Assembly (NCBI RefSeq): GCF_031457805.1
Contig: NZ_JAVDXI010000001.1
Span: 496,001-560,000 of the forward strand
DNA length: 64,000 nt
Origin: Caulobacter sp031457805
GTDB taxonomy: Bacteria; Pseudomonadota; Alphaproteobacteria; Caulobacterales; Caulobacteraceae
Reading direction: 5' to 3'
A program made the position numbers and the translations under genes. The notes beneath the pieces were generated by a model. The model searched no databases, had not been told where the DNA came from, and saw only the letters and a list, made by a program, of their open reading frames with translations. Below, one piece after another: positions 41,873 to 51,183 of this stretch (the first letter of the stretch is position 1; each line of letters begins with the position of its first letter).

Positions 41873-43396
41873 CTATTCGTCGGACGGGATGTTCCGCGCC
41901 TGGGCGAAGTAGTGGTCGCGCGCCAGGTTGCCAAAGCGGGTGGTGTCGCTGTTGAACGACAGTCGCACGGTGCCGATGGGGCCGTGACGTTGCTTGGCGA
42001 TGATCACTTCGGCCAGGCCCTGAAGCCGGTCCATCTCTTCCTGCCAGGTCAGGTGCTCGGGCGTGCCTTCGCGCGGTTCGGCGCGGCCCACATAGTAGGC
42101 CTCGCGATATACGAACCAGACCATGTCGGCGTCCTGTTCGATCGAACCGGATTCGCGAAGGTCGGAGAGTTGGGGGCGCTTGTCGTCACGCTGTTCGACC
42201 TGACGTGACAGCTGCGACAGGGCGATGACCGGAACACTGAGCTCCTTGGCCAGCGCCTTGAGGCCCATGGTGATCTGCGAGACTTCCTGCACCCGGTTGG
42301 CGTTGGCGCCGAGGTCGGAGCCGGTGACCAGCTGCAGGTAGTCGACCACGATGAGATCAAGGCCCACCTGACGCTTCAGGCGGCGGGCCCGGGCGGTCAG
42401 CTTGGCGATCGAGATGCCACCGGTGGCGTCGATATAGAGCGGGGCGTTCTGCAGTTCCATGGCCGCGTCGCGCACGCGCCCGAACTCGCTGGCGTCGATT
42501 TCGCCCTTGCGCAGGCGGTCGCCCGACACGCCCGAGGCGTCGGCCAGCATACGCAGGGCCAGCTGCTCGGCGCTCATTTCCAGCGAGTAGAAGGCCACCA
42601 CGCCGCCCTGGACGGTCTTCTTCGTGCCGTCGGGCTGGATCTCGTAGGCGTACTTCTTGGCGATGTTGAAGGCGATGTTGGTCGCCAGGGCCGTCTTACC
42701 CATCGACGGGCGGCCGGCCAGGATGATCAAGTCCGACGGGTGCAGGCCGCCGATCTTCTGGTCGAGGTCCATCAGGTCGGTCGAAACGCCCGACATGCCG
42801 CCGTCGCGGCTGTAGGCTTCGGCGGTCATCTCGACTGCGCCGCGCAGGGCGTCGCCGAACGAGACGAAACCGGAGGACGCCGCGCCGCTCTCGGCCAGGC
42901 TGTAGAGGCTCTGTTCGGCGGCCTCGATCTGGTCGCGGGCGTTGCGCTTCTCGTCGTTGCCGCCCTGGGCCGCGGTGGCGATGTCGCCGCCGATGCGGAT
43001 CAGTTCGCGGCGCAGCGACAGGTCGAAGATCACACGCGCGTAGTCGCCGACATTGGCCGCCGGCGGGGCGCGGTCGACGAGGTCGGCCAGATAGCGCAAG
43101 CCGCCCAGCTCTTCGAACGCGGGATCCTTCTTGAACTCGTCGGCCAGCAGGATCGGCTCGGCCAGCTGGCCCTTGCGGACGTGAGTCTCGATCGCCTGGA
43201 ACAGGCGCTGGTGGAAGGGTTCGTAGAAGCAGCGGGCCTGCAGGTTGTCGCTCAGGCGCTCATAGGCGGCGTTATCGTAGAGCAGGATGCCCAGCAGCGC
43301 CTGTTCGGCCTCCATGTTGTGCGGCGCCACGTTGATCGTGGGCTCGGGAAGGCCGGGGAGAACAAGGTCGAGCGCAGGAACGAGAGACATCGGCAT
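41873..43396 (-). CDS. dnaB: Replicative DNA helicase
   Basis: A 507-residue hexameric helicase. The N-terminal primase-binding domain begins at PHNMEAEQALLGILLYDNAAY. The RecA-like motor has Walker A AGRPSMGKTALA, Walker B LIVVDYLQLV and the ALSQLSRQVEQRDDKRP block. An insert near the TDLMDLDQKIGG linker is normal. No intein is present. It is followed by the convergent TetR gene. Confidence 0.97.
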   Translation of the reverse strand: MPMSLVPALDLVLPGLPEPTINVAPHNMEAEQALLGILLYDNAAYERLSDNLQARCFYEPFHQRLFQAIETHVRKGQLAEPILLADEFKKDPAFEELGGLRYLADLVDRAPPAANVGDYARVIFDLSLRRELIRIGGDIATAAQGGNDEKRNARDQIEAAEQSLYSLAESGAASSGFVSFGDALRGAVEMTAEAYSRDGGMSGVSTDLMDLDQKIGGLHPSDLIILAGRPSMGKTALATNIAFNIAKKYAYEIQPDGTKKTVQGGVVAFYSLEMSAEQLALRMLADASGVSGDRLRKGEIDASEFGRVRDAAMELQNAPLYIDATGGISIAKLTARARRLKRQVGLDLIVVDYLQLVTGSDLGANANRVQEVSQITMGLKALAKELSVPVIALSQLSRQVEQRDDKRPQLSDLRESGSIEQDADMVWFVYREAYYVGRAEPREGTPEHLTWQEEMDRLQGLAEVIIAKQRHGPIGTVRLSFNSDTTRFGNLARDHYFAQARNIPSDE

Positions 43397-43541
43397 AAGT
43401 TAACGCGACGCGCCTTGAGACGCGCGGGCCAGTTGCATGGCGTCCCAAGATGAACGGGGATGTTCTGTGTATGTTTTGATGCGTCCGGAGCGCAAGGGCG
43501 CGCGCCCGTAGGGGCGTCCGCTTCTGACGTCAGGCGCAAAG

Positions 43542-43571
43542 GAAAGGGCGCGAAGATCGCTCTTCGCGCCC
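43542..43571 (-). terminator. Terminator of the TonB-dependent receptor gene
   Basis: GGGCGCGAAGA (43546-43556) pairs with TCTTCGCGCCC (43561-43571) with a four-base loop. On the minus strand the stem is followed by TTTCCTTTG. It lies 33 bases after the receptor stop. Confidence 0.75.
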
Positions 43572-43603
43572 CCCTTTAGTCAGGTCGAAAGACCCAAGGA
43601 CGC

Positions 43604-46033
43604 CTACCAGCTGACGCTGATGCGGCCGTAGAAGAAGCGACCGTTGAAGCCGAACGGCGAGAAGCCGGTGAAGGCCGTGGCGTTCGTCGTATTCACGTTC
43701 GCCGGCGTGCGGTTCGGATACTCGTCGAACAGGTTGTTGGCGCCGATCGCCAGATTGAGCCGCTCGTTGATCGCATAGCGGCCTTCCAGGTCGACGACCG
43801 CCTTGGCGCCCGTCCGCACGTCGAACGCGCCCGTGGGATCGTTGTTCGGCGACAGGACCGAGCCATAGAAGGTGGTCTTTAGGGTCGCGCCCCAGGCCTC
43901 GCGGCTCCAGTCGCCGGCCAGGGTGATCTTCCGCTTGGGCGTGCCTTCCTCGAAGGTCAGCACGTTGGCGCGGGCGAACAGGGACGGCGGCACGGGCAGC
44001 GACGAGATGGTGTTGGTCGTCGGCAGCTTGGTGACGTCGGTCTTGTTGAAGTTGGCGGCCGCCGTCAAATCGAAGCGGCCGGCCTGATCATCGTCGATCC
44101 GGTAGCGCGCCACCACGTCGACGCCCTTGGTCTCGGTGTCGACGCCATTCAGGAAGAACCGCGCTGCTGTCACGTTGAACGGAGCCAGAAGGTTGTAGAT
44201 CGCCACGGCGGTGGCCGAACCGGTGGCCGAGCCCTGGATGTTCTCCGAGAGCACGATGCGGTTGTCGATCTTGATCTGGTAGGCGTCGACGGTCAGCTCG
44301 AACGGACCGCGGTGGAAGACGACGCCGGCCGACAGGTTGTCTGACTTCTCGGCTTCCAGCGGCTTGGCGCCCAGGACCTTCGCCACCGCGCTGGTGGCCG
44401 GGAAGGTGCCGACTTCCACCGGCGTGGAGACGCCGTTGACGATGATGAAGTTCGTCGAGGTGGTCGTGAAGAACTGCTGCTGCAGCGCCGGGGCGCGGAA
44501 GCCGGTCGAGGCCGCGCCACGGATGGCGAAACCGTCGGACAGTTCATAGCGCGCGGCCACCTTGCCGGTCGTCGTCGAGCCGAAGTCCGAATAGTCCTCG
44601 TAGCGGATCGCGGCCGAGGCGGTGAAGCGCTCGGTCAGGCGGGACTCGAGGTCCAGATAGAGTCCGATGTTGTCGCGGTCCCGCGACAGCACGTTCGAGG
44701 GCTGGAAGCCGGGGAAGCCCTGCGCGCCTGCGGCGGCCGTGGTGATCGGGCCGCGATTGTAGGATGTCGGCTCGCCCGCGCGGATCGAATAGCCCTCCCA
44801 GCGCGCCTCAGCGCCGAAGGCGATGTTCAGCGGCTCGTAGGCGCCGATGTCGACGCCGCGCGACACGTCCAGCCCGACCACGGTCTGGTCGTAGGTCATG
44901 CCGCCGGACTTGAAGCTGGTCTGGCTGGCCGCGCCGTAGGAGGCGTTGGCCGAGCTTTCTGTGCGGTAGTCGATCTTGTTCTTGCCGTAGACGACATTGA
45001 GGTCGACCTTGAAGCCCGCCAGATCGCCCTTCAGGCCGAAAGCGGCCGTCGAGTCCTCGATGTCAGTGGCGATGATCGGCAGATAGCCGTTCGGATAGAT
45101 CGAGGCGACCGGCGTCTGGCGGGCGTCGCCGACGATGCGCGGGAACGCGGCGCTGCCGCCCTCGCGCGTCTGATAGCCCGCCCAGCCATAGGCTTCCCAG
45201 CCCGAACCCACCGGCAGGCCAGCGTTCAAATAGACGGTCTTGTCCTTCACCTCGGCGTCGCCGTAGCGCGAGGTCACGCGGGCGGGCGTGACGCGGACGT
45301 CGATGTCGCCACGGCTGGTGGGATTGCGATCGCGATACTCGGCCGAGACGGTCAGGAAGCCGTCGGCGCCCAGCGGCAAGCCCTGCCAGGCCTGGACGGT
45401 CACGGTCTCACCGTCGCGTTCACGCCGTCCGTCGGTGTTGCGGGCGGTTTGGACCAGCGTGTTGTAGCCGCCGTAAGTGATCGTCGCGCCGCCGCCCGAG
45501 CGGGCTTCGCGCAGGCGCAGGTTGATGACGCCGGCGATGGCGTCCGAGCCGTACTGCGCCGAGGCGCCGTCGCGCAGGACTTCAACGCGGTCCAGGGCGA
45601 TGGTCGGGATGGCGTTCAAGTCGACGGCGGCCGAGCCGCGGCCGATCGAGCCGTTCACATTGACCAGGGCCGAAGAGTGCCGACGCGCGCCGTTGACGAG
45701 CACCAGCGTCTGGTCCGGGGCAAGGCCGCGCAGGGTGGCCGGACGAATGTGGTCGGTGCCGTCCGTGATGGCCGGACGCGGGAAGTTGATCGAGGGCGCC
45801 AGGGTCGACAGCGACTGCGCCAGTTCGGTGGTGCCGGTGCGGGTCAGCGCCTTTTCGCTGACGACGTCGACGGGAGCCACAGTGTCGAGTCGCGAACGAC
45901 CCGCCGTACGGGTGCCGGTGACGACAAGTTCTTCGACAGACGTCTGGTCGGCGTCCTTAGCGGTTTGGGCGTTGGCCATGGTCGCGACACTGGCCAGCGA
46001 GGCCGCGGCGAGTAGCAAGGTCTTGTAGCGCAT
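43604..46033 (-). CDS. TonB-dependent outer-membrane receptor
   Basis: An 809-residue receptor with a signal peptide (KTLLLAAASLASVATMANA). A TonB-box-like VEELVVTGTR precedes the plug domain (RPATLRGLAPDQTLVLVNGAR, then VEVLRDGASAQYGSDAIAGV). A 22-strand barrel ends in the aromatic FFYGRISVSW. The ligand is unknown; Caulobacter uses many such receptors for sugars and other oligomers as well as iron. Upstream AGAGGGG supports the ATG at 46033. No adjacent ABC or sensor genes give a hint. Confidence 0.93.
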   Translation of the reverse strand: MRYKTLLLAAASLASVATMANAQTAKDADQTSVEELVVTGTRTAGRSRLDTVAPVDVVSEKALTRTGTTELAQSLSTLAPSINFPRPAITDGTDHIRPATLRGLAPDQTLVLVNGARRHSSALVNVNGSIGRGSAAVDLNAIPTIALDRVEVLRDGASAQYGSDAIAGVINLRLREARSGGGATITYGGYNTLVQTARNTDGRRERDGETVTVQAWQGLPLGADGFLTVSAEYRDRNPTSRGDIDVRVTPARVTSRYGDAEVKDKTVYLNAGLPVGSGWEAYGWAGYQTREGGSAAFPRIVGDARQTPVASIYPNGYLPIIATDIEDSTAAFGLKGDLAGFKVDLNVVYGKNKIDYRTESSANASYGAASQTSFKSGGMTYDQTVVGLDVSRGVDIGAYEPLNIAFGAEARWEGYSIRAGEPTSYNRGPITTAAAGAQGFPGFQPSNVLSRDRDNIGLYLDLESRLTERFTASAAIRYEDYSDFGSTTTGKVAARYELSDGFAIRGAASTGFRAPALQQQFFTTTSTNFIIVNGVSTPVEVGTFPATSAVAKVLGAKPLEAEKSDNLSAGVVFHRGPFELTVDAYQIKIDNRIVLSENIQGSATGSATAVAIYNLLAPFNVTAARFFLNGVDTETKGVDVVARYRIDDDQAGRFDLTAAANFNKTDVTKLPTTNTISSLPVPPSLFARANVLTFEEGTPKRKITLAGDWSREAWGATLKTTFYGSVLSPNNDPTGAFDVRTGAKAVVDLEGRYAINERLNLAIGANNLFDEYPNRTPANVNTTNATAFTGFSPFGFNGRFFYGRISVSW

Positions 46034-46174
46034 CGATTACCCCTCTCGTGATCAGGCGCGTCACGGCATGGCCGTCCGCGCTGGCGAGGTCTCATCGCCC
46101 CGCATCGAGAAGATGGGTCGTTCATAAAATCGACACAAGGCGCCCAAGCCTGAAGCATTCTCATATCGGGCGCA

Positions 46175-46206
46175 GAAAAAAACGGCGCGGATTGCTCCGC
46201 GCCGTT
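46175..46206 (-). terminator. Rho-independent terminator of the rpsF-rpsR-rplI operon
   Basis: AACGGCGCGGA (46181-46191) pairs with TCCGCGCCGTT (46196-46206), loop of four bases. On the minus strand a run of Ts follows (six A residues on the plus strand at 46175-46182 region). It lies 31 bases after rplI. Confidence 0.88.
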
Positions 46207-46237
46207 CTCAATTCGGAAGATCCGAACCCCGGAGGGA

Positions 46238-46819
46238 TCAGCCTTCGTAGTCGCCTTCTTGCGAACCGGCGCCGCCTTCCAGGAGGTCCTGGGCGGCTTC
46301 GGCTTCGGCGGCGCGTTCTTCTTCGAACTGCGAGGCGATGACGTTTTCGCCGCGCGCTTGGCGCTCGGCTTCGTCTTGGCTGCGCGCGATGTTGAGGGTG
46401 ACCGTGATGGTCACTTCAGCGTGCAGCTTCACCTTCACTTCGTGAACGCCGAGCGTCTTGATCGGCTTGTCCAGGACGACCATCGAGCGGTCGACCTTGC
46501 CGCCTTCGGCGCGGATGGCGTCAGCCACGTCGCGACCGGCGACCGAACCGTACAGCTGGCCGCTTTCGCCGGCTTGACGGATCAGGACGTATTGCGTGCC
46601 GTCCAGCGCTTCGCCGTTCTTGGCGGCCGCTTCGCGGTTCTTGACGTTGCGGGCTTCGATCTCAGCGCGCTGAGCTTCGAAGTGGGCCAGGTTCGCCTTC
46701 GTGGCGCGCAGGGCCTTGCCGCGGGGCAGCAGGTAGTTCCGGGCGAAGCCGTCCTTGACGGTGACTTCGTCGCCGAGGACGCCGGTGCCTTCAACGCGTT
46801 CGAGCAGAATGACTTTCAT
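46238..46819 (-). CDS. rplI: 50S ribosomal protein L9
   Basis: A 193-residue L9. The N-terminal rRNA-binding domain is clear (VILLERVEGTGVLGDEVTV and DGFARNYLLPRGKALRA), followed by the long connecting helix and the C-terminal domain (GQLYGSVAGRDVADAI). It is about 45 residues longer than E. coli L9, the extra being an acidic Glu/Ala-rich tail ending EGDYEG. It is third in the rpsF-rpsR-rplI operon. Confidence 0.97.
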   Translation of the reverse strand: MKVILLERVEGTGVLGDEVTVKDGFARNYLLPRGKALRATKANLAHFEAQRAEIEARNVKNREAAAKNGEALDGTQYVLIRQAGESGQLYGSVAGRDVADAIRAEGGKVDRSMVVLDKPIKTLGVHEVKVKLHAEVTITVTLNIARSQDEAERQARGENVIASQFEEERAAEAEAAQDLLEGGAGSQEGDYEG

Positions 46820-46832
46820 CGTGGCGTCTCCC

Positions 46833-47111
46833 TTACTTCACGACGTAGGGGAGCAGAGCCAGGAAGCGGGCGCGCTTGATGGCCTTGGCCAGTTCGCGTT
46901 GCTTCTTGGCCGACACCGCGGTGATGCGCGACGGAACGATCTTGCCGCGTTCCGAGACGTAACGCTGCAGCAGCTTCACGTCCTTGTAGTCGATCTTCGG
47001 CGCGTTAGCGCCCGAGAACGGGCAAACCTTGCGGCGACGGAAAAACGGGCGGCGGGCGCCGCCGGCGGCGGCGGCCGGAGCGCCGGCTTCAGGAGCAGTC
47101 GTATCGGTCAT
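46833..47111 (-). CDS. rpsR: 30S ribosomal protein S18
   Basis: A 92-residue S18. The N-terminal Ala/Arg-rich extension leads to the conserved [20 protein letters not shown] and then [20 protein letters not shown]. It lies 14 bases after rpsF and 13 before rplI. S18 pairs with S6 on the 30S platform. Confidence 0.97.
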
Positions 47112-47125
47112 GATCTATCTCTCCC

Positions 47126-47506
47126 TTACGCCTGAGCCTGAGCGCCGAAGTCTTCGCGCGGACGTTCCGGGCGATCGCCGCGGTCACGACGGGCGAGAAC
47201 CGGCGACAGTTCCAGGTCCAGCTCTTCGACGCGGATCGTCATGAAGCGCAGAACGTCTTCATTGATCAGCAGCTGGCGCTCCATTTCCTTAACGGCCGGC
47301 GCCGGGGCGTCGATCGCGAGCAGGGAATAGTGACCCTTGCGGTTCTTCTTGATGCGGTAGGTGAGGTTACGCAGGCCCCAGTACTCGATCTTGGCGATGT
47401 GACCGCCATTCTCTTCGATGAGGGCTTTGAGTTGCTCGTTCAGAGCTTCGGCCTGTTGCGGCGAGATGTCCTGCCGCGCGATGACCACGTGTTCGTAGAA
47501 CGCCAT
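47126..47506 (-). CDS. rpsF: 30S ribosomal protein S6
   Basis: A 126-residue S6. It has the ferredoxin-like core ([20 protein letters not shown] and [20 protein letters not shown]) and a charged tail [23 protein letters not shown] 47506 has AAGGAAAA directly upstream; the open frame extends upstream into the leader but has no family character. The 47507-47774 leader region before it may contain the autoregulatory S6:S18 binding structure known from other bacteria, which I could not confirm by eye. Confidence 0.96.
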
Positions 47507-47774
47507 GTTTTCCTTCTTCCGTTGTGGAAGGCGGCGCGGACGACGACGGAAGTCCGTCGACCACGATGGATCCTGCAAGCCGAGCGAGGCGAACCCCGGT
47601 CCCCGTTGGGTGCGTGCAAGACCGCCTTCCGTGAGAGCGCGCGCTATTACAGGACGCAGGCCAGAAACGCAAGTCGGCGCTGGGTTTGCTGGCAAAACAG
47701 GCGTTCACGCGAACTATCTTACAAATGGCCGCGAAGGCTTCCAAGCTCAAGGCCAAGTATGCTAGCTGGCGTGC

Positions 47775-48434
47775 ATGGGGATTGGTGCTCGTCTTTGGAT
47801 CGTGCTCGCGGCGGTGTCAGCCGCCGGTGTCGCGCACGCCGAGATCATTCAGAAGCCCGCCATGTCGGTTTCGGCCAAAGACGGCCGCTTCGCAGGCTAC
47901 TATGCGGCCTTGCCGCTGGATCTCTCCACCGACAAGGAGAAGGTCGCCCTGACGGTCAAGTCGTCGGGCATGCCTGAAAACCCGACCTACGATTTCGACC
48001 TGAACCTGACCCAGAAGCCGGACGATGAGCGGGTGGGGCAGCGTTCGCTGGCGCTGGGCGCCTCGTGGAACGAAAGCGAGGCCCGGCTCCGCTCGTCGAT
48101 GTCGCGGCTTTTCGGCTTCGGCTTGCTGCCCCGCGCCAACTATATCCGCGTATCCATGGACATGGACGCCAGCCAGCCCGTGGCTGCGCCCGGCTTGGCC
48201 CCGGTGGCCCGGGCGAACATCCGCTCTTCGCTCACCCTGGACGGCAAGCCGGTCGGCTCGATCGCCATTGGCGGGGGCACCATGGGCGACGAAGGCGTCG
48301 ATCTCAGCCTCACCCGCCCGTTCGACCTGCCGGCCGAGTTCACCGTCAGCCTGCGCGGCGTCAGCAATGAGCGGGAGGCCTGGCGGCTCCAGGACGCCCG
48401 CGCCATGGTCAAACTGGTGAAGGCGAGCTGGTAG
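47775..48434 (+). CDS. Exported protein of unknown function
   Basis: A 219-residue protein with a signal peptide (MGIGARLWIVLAAVSAAGVAHA). The mature part has alternating strands (for example VALTVKSSGMPENPTYDFDL and IRVSMDMDA) and ends KLVKASW. I do not recognise a domain. It has no cysteines, consistent with a simple periplasmic beta protein. Its last 26 bases overlap the convergent sterol-desaturase-family gene. It could be a local lineage-specific gene. Confidence 0.7.
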   Translation: MGIGARLWIVLAAVSAAGVAHAEIIQKPAMSVSAKDGRFAGYYAALPLDLSTDKEKVALTVKSSGMPENPTYDFDLNLTQKPDDERVGQRSLALGASWNESEARLRSSMSRLFGFGLLPRANYIRVSMDMDASQPVAAPGLAPVARANIRSSLTLDGKPVGSIAIGGGTMGDEGVDLSLTRPFDLPAEFTVSLRGVSNEREAWRLQDARAMVKLVKASW

Positions 48435-49218
48435 CCGCCAGCGCCTTGTCCTTGCGGGCCGTCACAGCCGCGAAGCGTTGCAGATACTCCGGGTGCTCGG
48501 TGCCCATCAGCTTGTCCCACCAGGTGAAATAGAGACCGTAGTTCCAGCCCGCCTGGGCGTGGTGCAGGTCGTGGTGGGTCACGGTTGTCAGCCACGGGAT
48601 CAGCGGCCGCCCGTCCTTGCGGGCGGGGAACAGCTCATAGCCGGAGTGACCGATCGTGTTGCGGACGATCTGGTGCAGCATGAAGAGGCCCAGCACCGGC
48701 CACGGTGTCGGGACCAGGATCATCCATAGCGGGACGAACAGCCCGTTGATCGCCGCCTCGCCCAGGTCGAAGCTGTAGGCGGTGAAAGGCGAAGGATTGT
48801 TCGATCGGTGGTGACGCCGGTGGAAGGTCCGGAACAGTCGCCGATCGTGGATCAGCCGATGCGTCCAGTAGAACCAGGCGTCATGGGCGATGATGATCAG
48901 GGCAAGGCAGGCCCAGAACCAGACAGGGCCCCAGCGCTTGGCGATGTCAGGGCCCGGCAGCAGTCCCGCGCGGAACAGGGCGAAGGTCAAAAGGCCTATC
49001 GTCGAGAAGATGGCGATCGAGCGGATCGAGACCGCGAACTCAGTCATCAGCTGGCGCGCGGGCGGGCGGCTGTCGCGAATCTTGCGGCCGGCCAAGGGCG
49101 CGGCCAGCACCACCCAAAGCATCAGCCAGACCCCGACCGAGAATATGGCGTAACGGGTGACGTCCACCTGCATGCCGACAAGCCAGTTGCGGGCATAGGG
49201 AAGAAGAGTGTCGAGCAT
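48409..49218 (-). CDS. Sterol desaturase / fatty acid hydroxylase family membrane enzyme
   Basis: A 269-residue di-iron membrane oxygenase family protein. The histidine clusters are HDAWFYWTHR with HRLIH, FHRRHHRS, and HHDLHHAQAGWNYG near the end; four hydrophobic segments surround them. Members hydroxylate or desaturate lipids and sterol-like substrates. The adjacent membrane AraC-type regulator (49291-50403) on the same strand may control it. Substrate unknown. Confidence 0.88.
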   Translation of the reverse strand: MLDTLLPYARNWLVGMQVDVTRYAIFSVGVWLMLWVVLAAPLAGRKIRDSRPPARQLMTEFAVSIRSIAIFSTIGLLTFALFRAGLLPGPDIAKRWGPVWFWACLALIIIAHDAWFYWTHRLIHDRRLFRTFHRRHHRSNNPSPFTAYSFDLGEAAINGLFVPLWMILVPTPWPVLGLFMLHQIVRNTIGHSGYELFPARKDGRPLIPWLTTVTHHDLHHAQAGWNYGLYFTWWDKLMGTEHPEYLQRFAAVTARKDKALAATSSPSPV

Positions 49219-49290
49219 GGGCGCTCCGAGGGTTGCTTGGCCCGGACAAGAAAGGTCGACGGCGGGTCTTGCGTCTCCCCGCCCTCGAAT

Positions 49291-50403
49291 TCAGGCGGAC
49301 TTGCCAGCTTTCGGCGCGCGTTCGCTGATTTCGACCAGCCGAAGATGGGGGAGGGCGGGCGTCGCTTCCTGCCGCCAGGCGGTGGGGGTCACGCCCGTGG
49401 CCGCCCGGAAGGCGCGGTTGAAGGGCCCCAGTGAGGCGAAGCCCAGCTCGTAGGCGATGGTCGACACGGACTTGAGGGCCTGTTCGGGATCGGCCAGCGC
49501 GATCTTCGCCGCCTCGATCCGCCGGCCGTTGATGTAGTCGGCGAAGTTGCGGTGCCCCAGCGTGCCGTTGATCAGCTTGCGCAGCCGGTGTTCGGGCGCG
49601 CCGACCAGGGCGGCCAGGGTTCCGATCGACAGGTCCTCGCCGCGCCAGACCTCGTTGTCGTTCATCGCCTTGTCGAGGCGGGCCAGGACCAGACGGTCGG
49701 CGGGGGTGAGGTCGAGGGCTTCGGCGGCCTTCGGGGAGGGCGCTTCGCCCGCCGTCGGCAAGGCCTGGACCAGCACCGGCTCGGCCCGCAGCAGCGCCAG
49801 CGCCGATCCGATCCCCAAGGCGGCAAGGCCTAACGCCTGGACCAAGCTCGGCAGGACAGGACCTCGACCGAAACCGAAGTCGCAGAGCGTCTGCACGAAC
49901 ATGTAGCCCGTGGCCGCCGCCGCGATCGGCGCGCGAAGGTGGCGACGACGCTCGACGAGGTCGATCCGCCAACCTCGCCAGGCCATCAGCAGGATGTGGC
50001 CGTGAATCGCGACCGAGACTGCGGCGAAGCTCCACCAGACGGCCCCGCGCGCTGGCGAAGGCGGCAGGAACGCGCCGGACGCCCACTGCAGGATCACGAA
50101 CGCCGGCACGACGAAGCGCCACGCCGGGATCTTCGGCTCGTCTTCGAACAGGACCGAACAGAACAGCCAGAAAACGGCGGCGGTCCAGGCCGACAGCGCC
50201 CAGGTCAGAATGCTGAAATGGCGCCCCTCGGCGTAGAAGAAGTGGCTGTCGATCACGTGGGAGATCGCGCAGGCCATCAGCAGGACGCCCAGCCATCGAA
50301 CCGGGGTCATTTTCCGGCTGGCGGCGAGCGAAACGCCCGTGGCGGCGAAGGCGCCGACGGCGAGGCCGCGCACGGCCAGTTCGATTTGCACGAGATCGGT
50401 CAT
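49291..50403 (-). CDS. AraC-family regulator with an N-terminal membrane domain
   Basis: A 370-residue protein. About seven hydrophobic helices occupy residues 5-225 (for example WALSAWTAAVFWLFCSVLF and FVVPAFVILQWASGAFLPP). A C-terminal AraC HTH domain follows, with LRKLINGTLGHRNFADYING, RIEAAKIAL and TIAYELGFASLGPFNRAFRA. Such membrane-anchored AraC proteins sense lipids or envelope signals. Its stop lies 73 bases before the sterol-desaturase-type gene on the same strand, so a shared transcript or regulatory link is plausible. Confidence 0.9.
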   Translation of the reverse strand: MTDLVQIELAVRGLAVGAFAATGVSLAASRKMTPVRWLGVLLMACAISHVIDSHFFYAEGRHFSILTWALSAWTAAVFWLFCSVLFEDEPKIPAWRFVVPAFVILQWASGAFLPPSPARGAVWWSFAAVSVAIHGHILLMAWRGWRIDLVERRRHLRAPIAAAATGYMFVQTLCDFGFGRGPVLPSLVQALGLAALGIGSALALLRAEPVLVQALPTAGEAPSPKAAEALDLTPADRLVLARLDKAMNDNEVWRGEDLSIGTLAALVGAPEHRLRKLINGTLGHRNFADYINGRRIEAAKIALADPEQALKSVSTIAYELGFASLGPFNRAFRAATGVTPTAWRQEATPALPHLRLVEISERAPKAGKSA

Positions 50404-50471
50404 GACCGATCATGACCGCCAGCGCGCGCGAGCTTCAACCCGCGCGGCTGGTCGGAATCCAAAAACGCTCG

Positions 50472-51014
50472 TTACTTCTTGGCGGCCTTATAGGCCTTCA
50501 CCGCGCCCATGGTCTGGGTCACGTGGCCCATGAAGTTGCCGTCGGTGTGGCTGAGCAGGATCTTGCCGTTCGGCGCGATCACATAAGAGGTGCGGTTCGA
50601 CCAGTCGGGCTTTACCGCCAGGGCCACGTCGTAGGCCTTGATCAGCGCCTTGTCGGCGGCGGCGACGGCGAACTTGTCGCGGCAGTGCTCCTTGGAGAAG
50701 TCCTTGAGGCGGTCGACATTGCCGGCCGTCATGCCGATCACCGTGGCGCCCAGCTTTTCAAATTCCGGAGTCGCCTCAGCGAACTCGCGCGCCTCGGCGG
50801 TGCAGCCGGCGGTGTAGGCGGCCGGGAAGAAGTAAAGCACCACCGGGCCCTTCTTCAGCGCCTTTGCCAGGTTGAAATCGAAGTCCTTGCCGGCCAGGGC
50901 GCCCTTGGCGCTGAAGTCCGGGGCCTTGTCGCCGGCCTTCAGGGCGGCCAGGGCGGGAGAGGCGACGGCGACGGCCAAGGCGGCTGCGGCGACGCCGGCG
51001 AGAACGGATTTCAT
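50472..51014 (-). CDS. Exported AhpC/TSA-type peroxiredoxin
   Basis: A 180-residue thiol peroxidase with a signal peptide (VLAGVAAAALAVAVASPALA). The peroxidatic Cys71 lies in the expected P-x3-T-x2-C context (FPAAYTAGC), and Cys111 (EHCRD) may be the resolving Cys. The fold matches the BCP/AhpC group. Export to the periplasm is unusual for this group, so its reductant would differ from cytoplasmic thioredoxin. It faces away from fabD with a 169-bp intergenic region. Confidence 0.87.
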   Translation of the reverse strand: MKSVLAGVAAAALAVAVASPALAALKAGDKAPDFSAKGALAGKDFDFNLAKALKKGPVVLYFFPAAYTAGCTAEAREFAEATPEFEKLGATVIGMTAGNVDRLKDFSKEHCRDKFAVAAADKALIKAYDVALAVKPDWSNRTSYVIAPNGKILLSHTDGNFMGHVTQTMGAVKAYKAAKK

Positions 51015-51183
51015 GGCGCGACTCCAAAGTCTGTGGGCGCCTCTGGTACGGACGCACCGGCACTTTGGACGTGGTCGCGGTGATTGCAAGCCTTGCTGGC
51101 CACACGGCGTCGCACTTGCCCGCCCGCCGGCTTTACCCTAACCCTCCCGGCCTTGAATCTCTTTAGAAACGGAGCGGGCTTCG

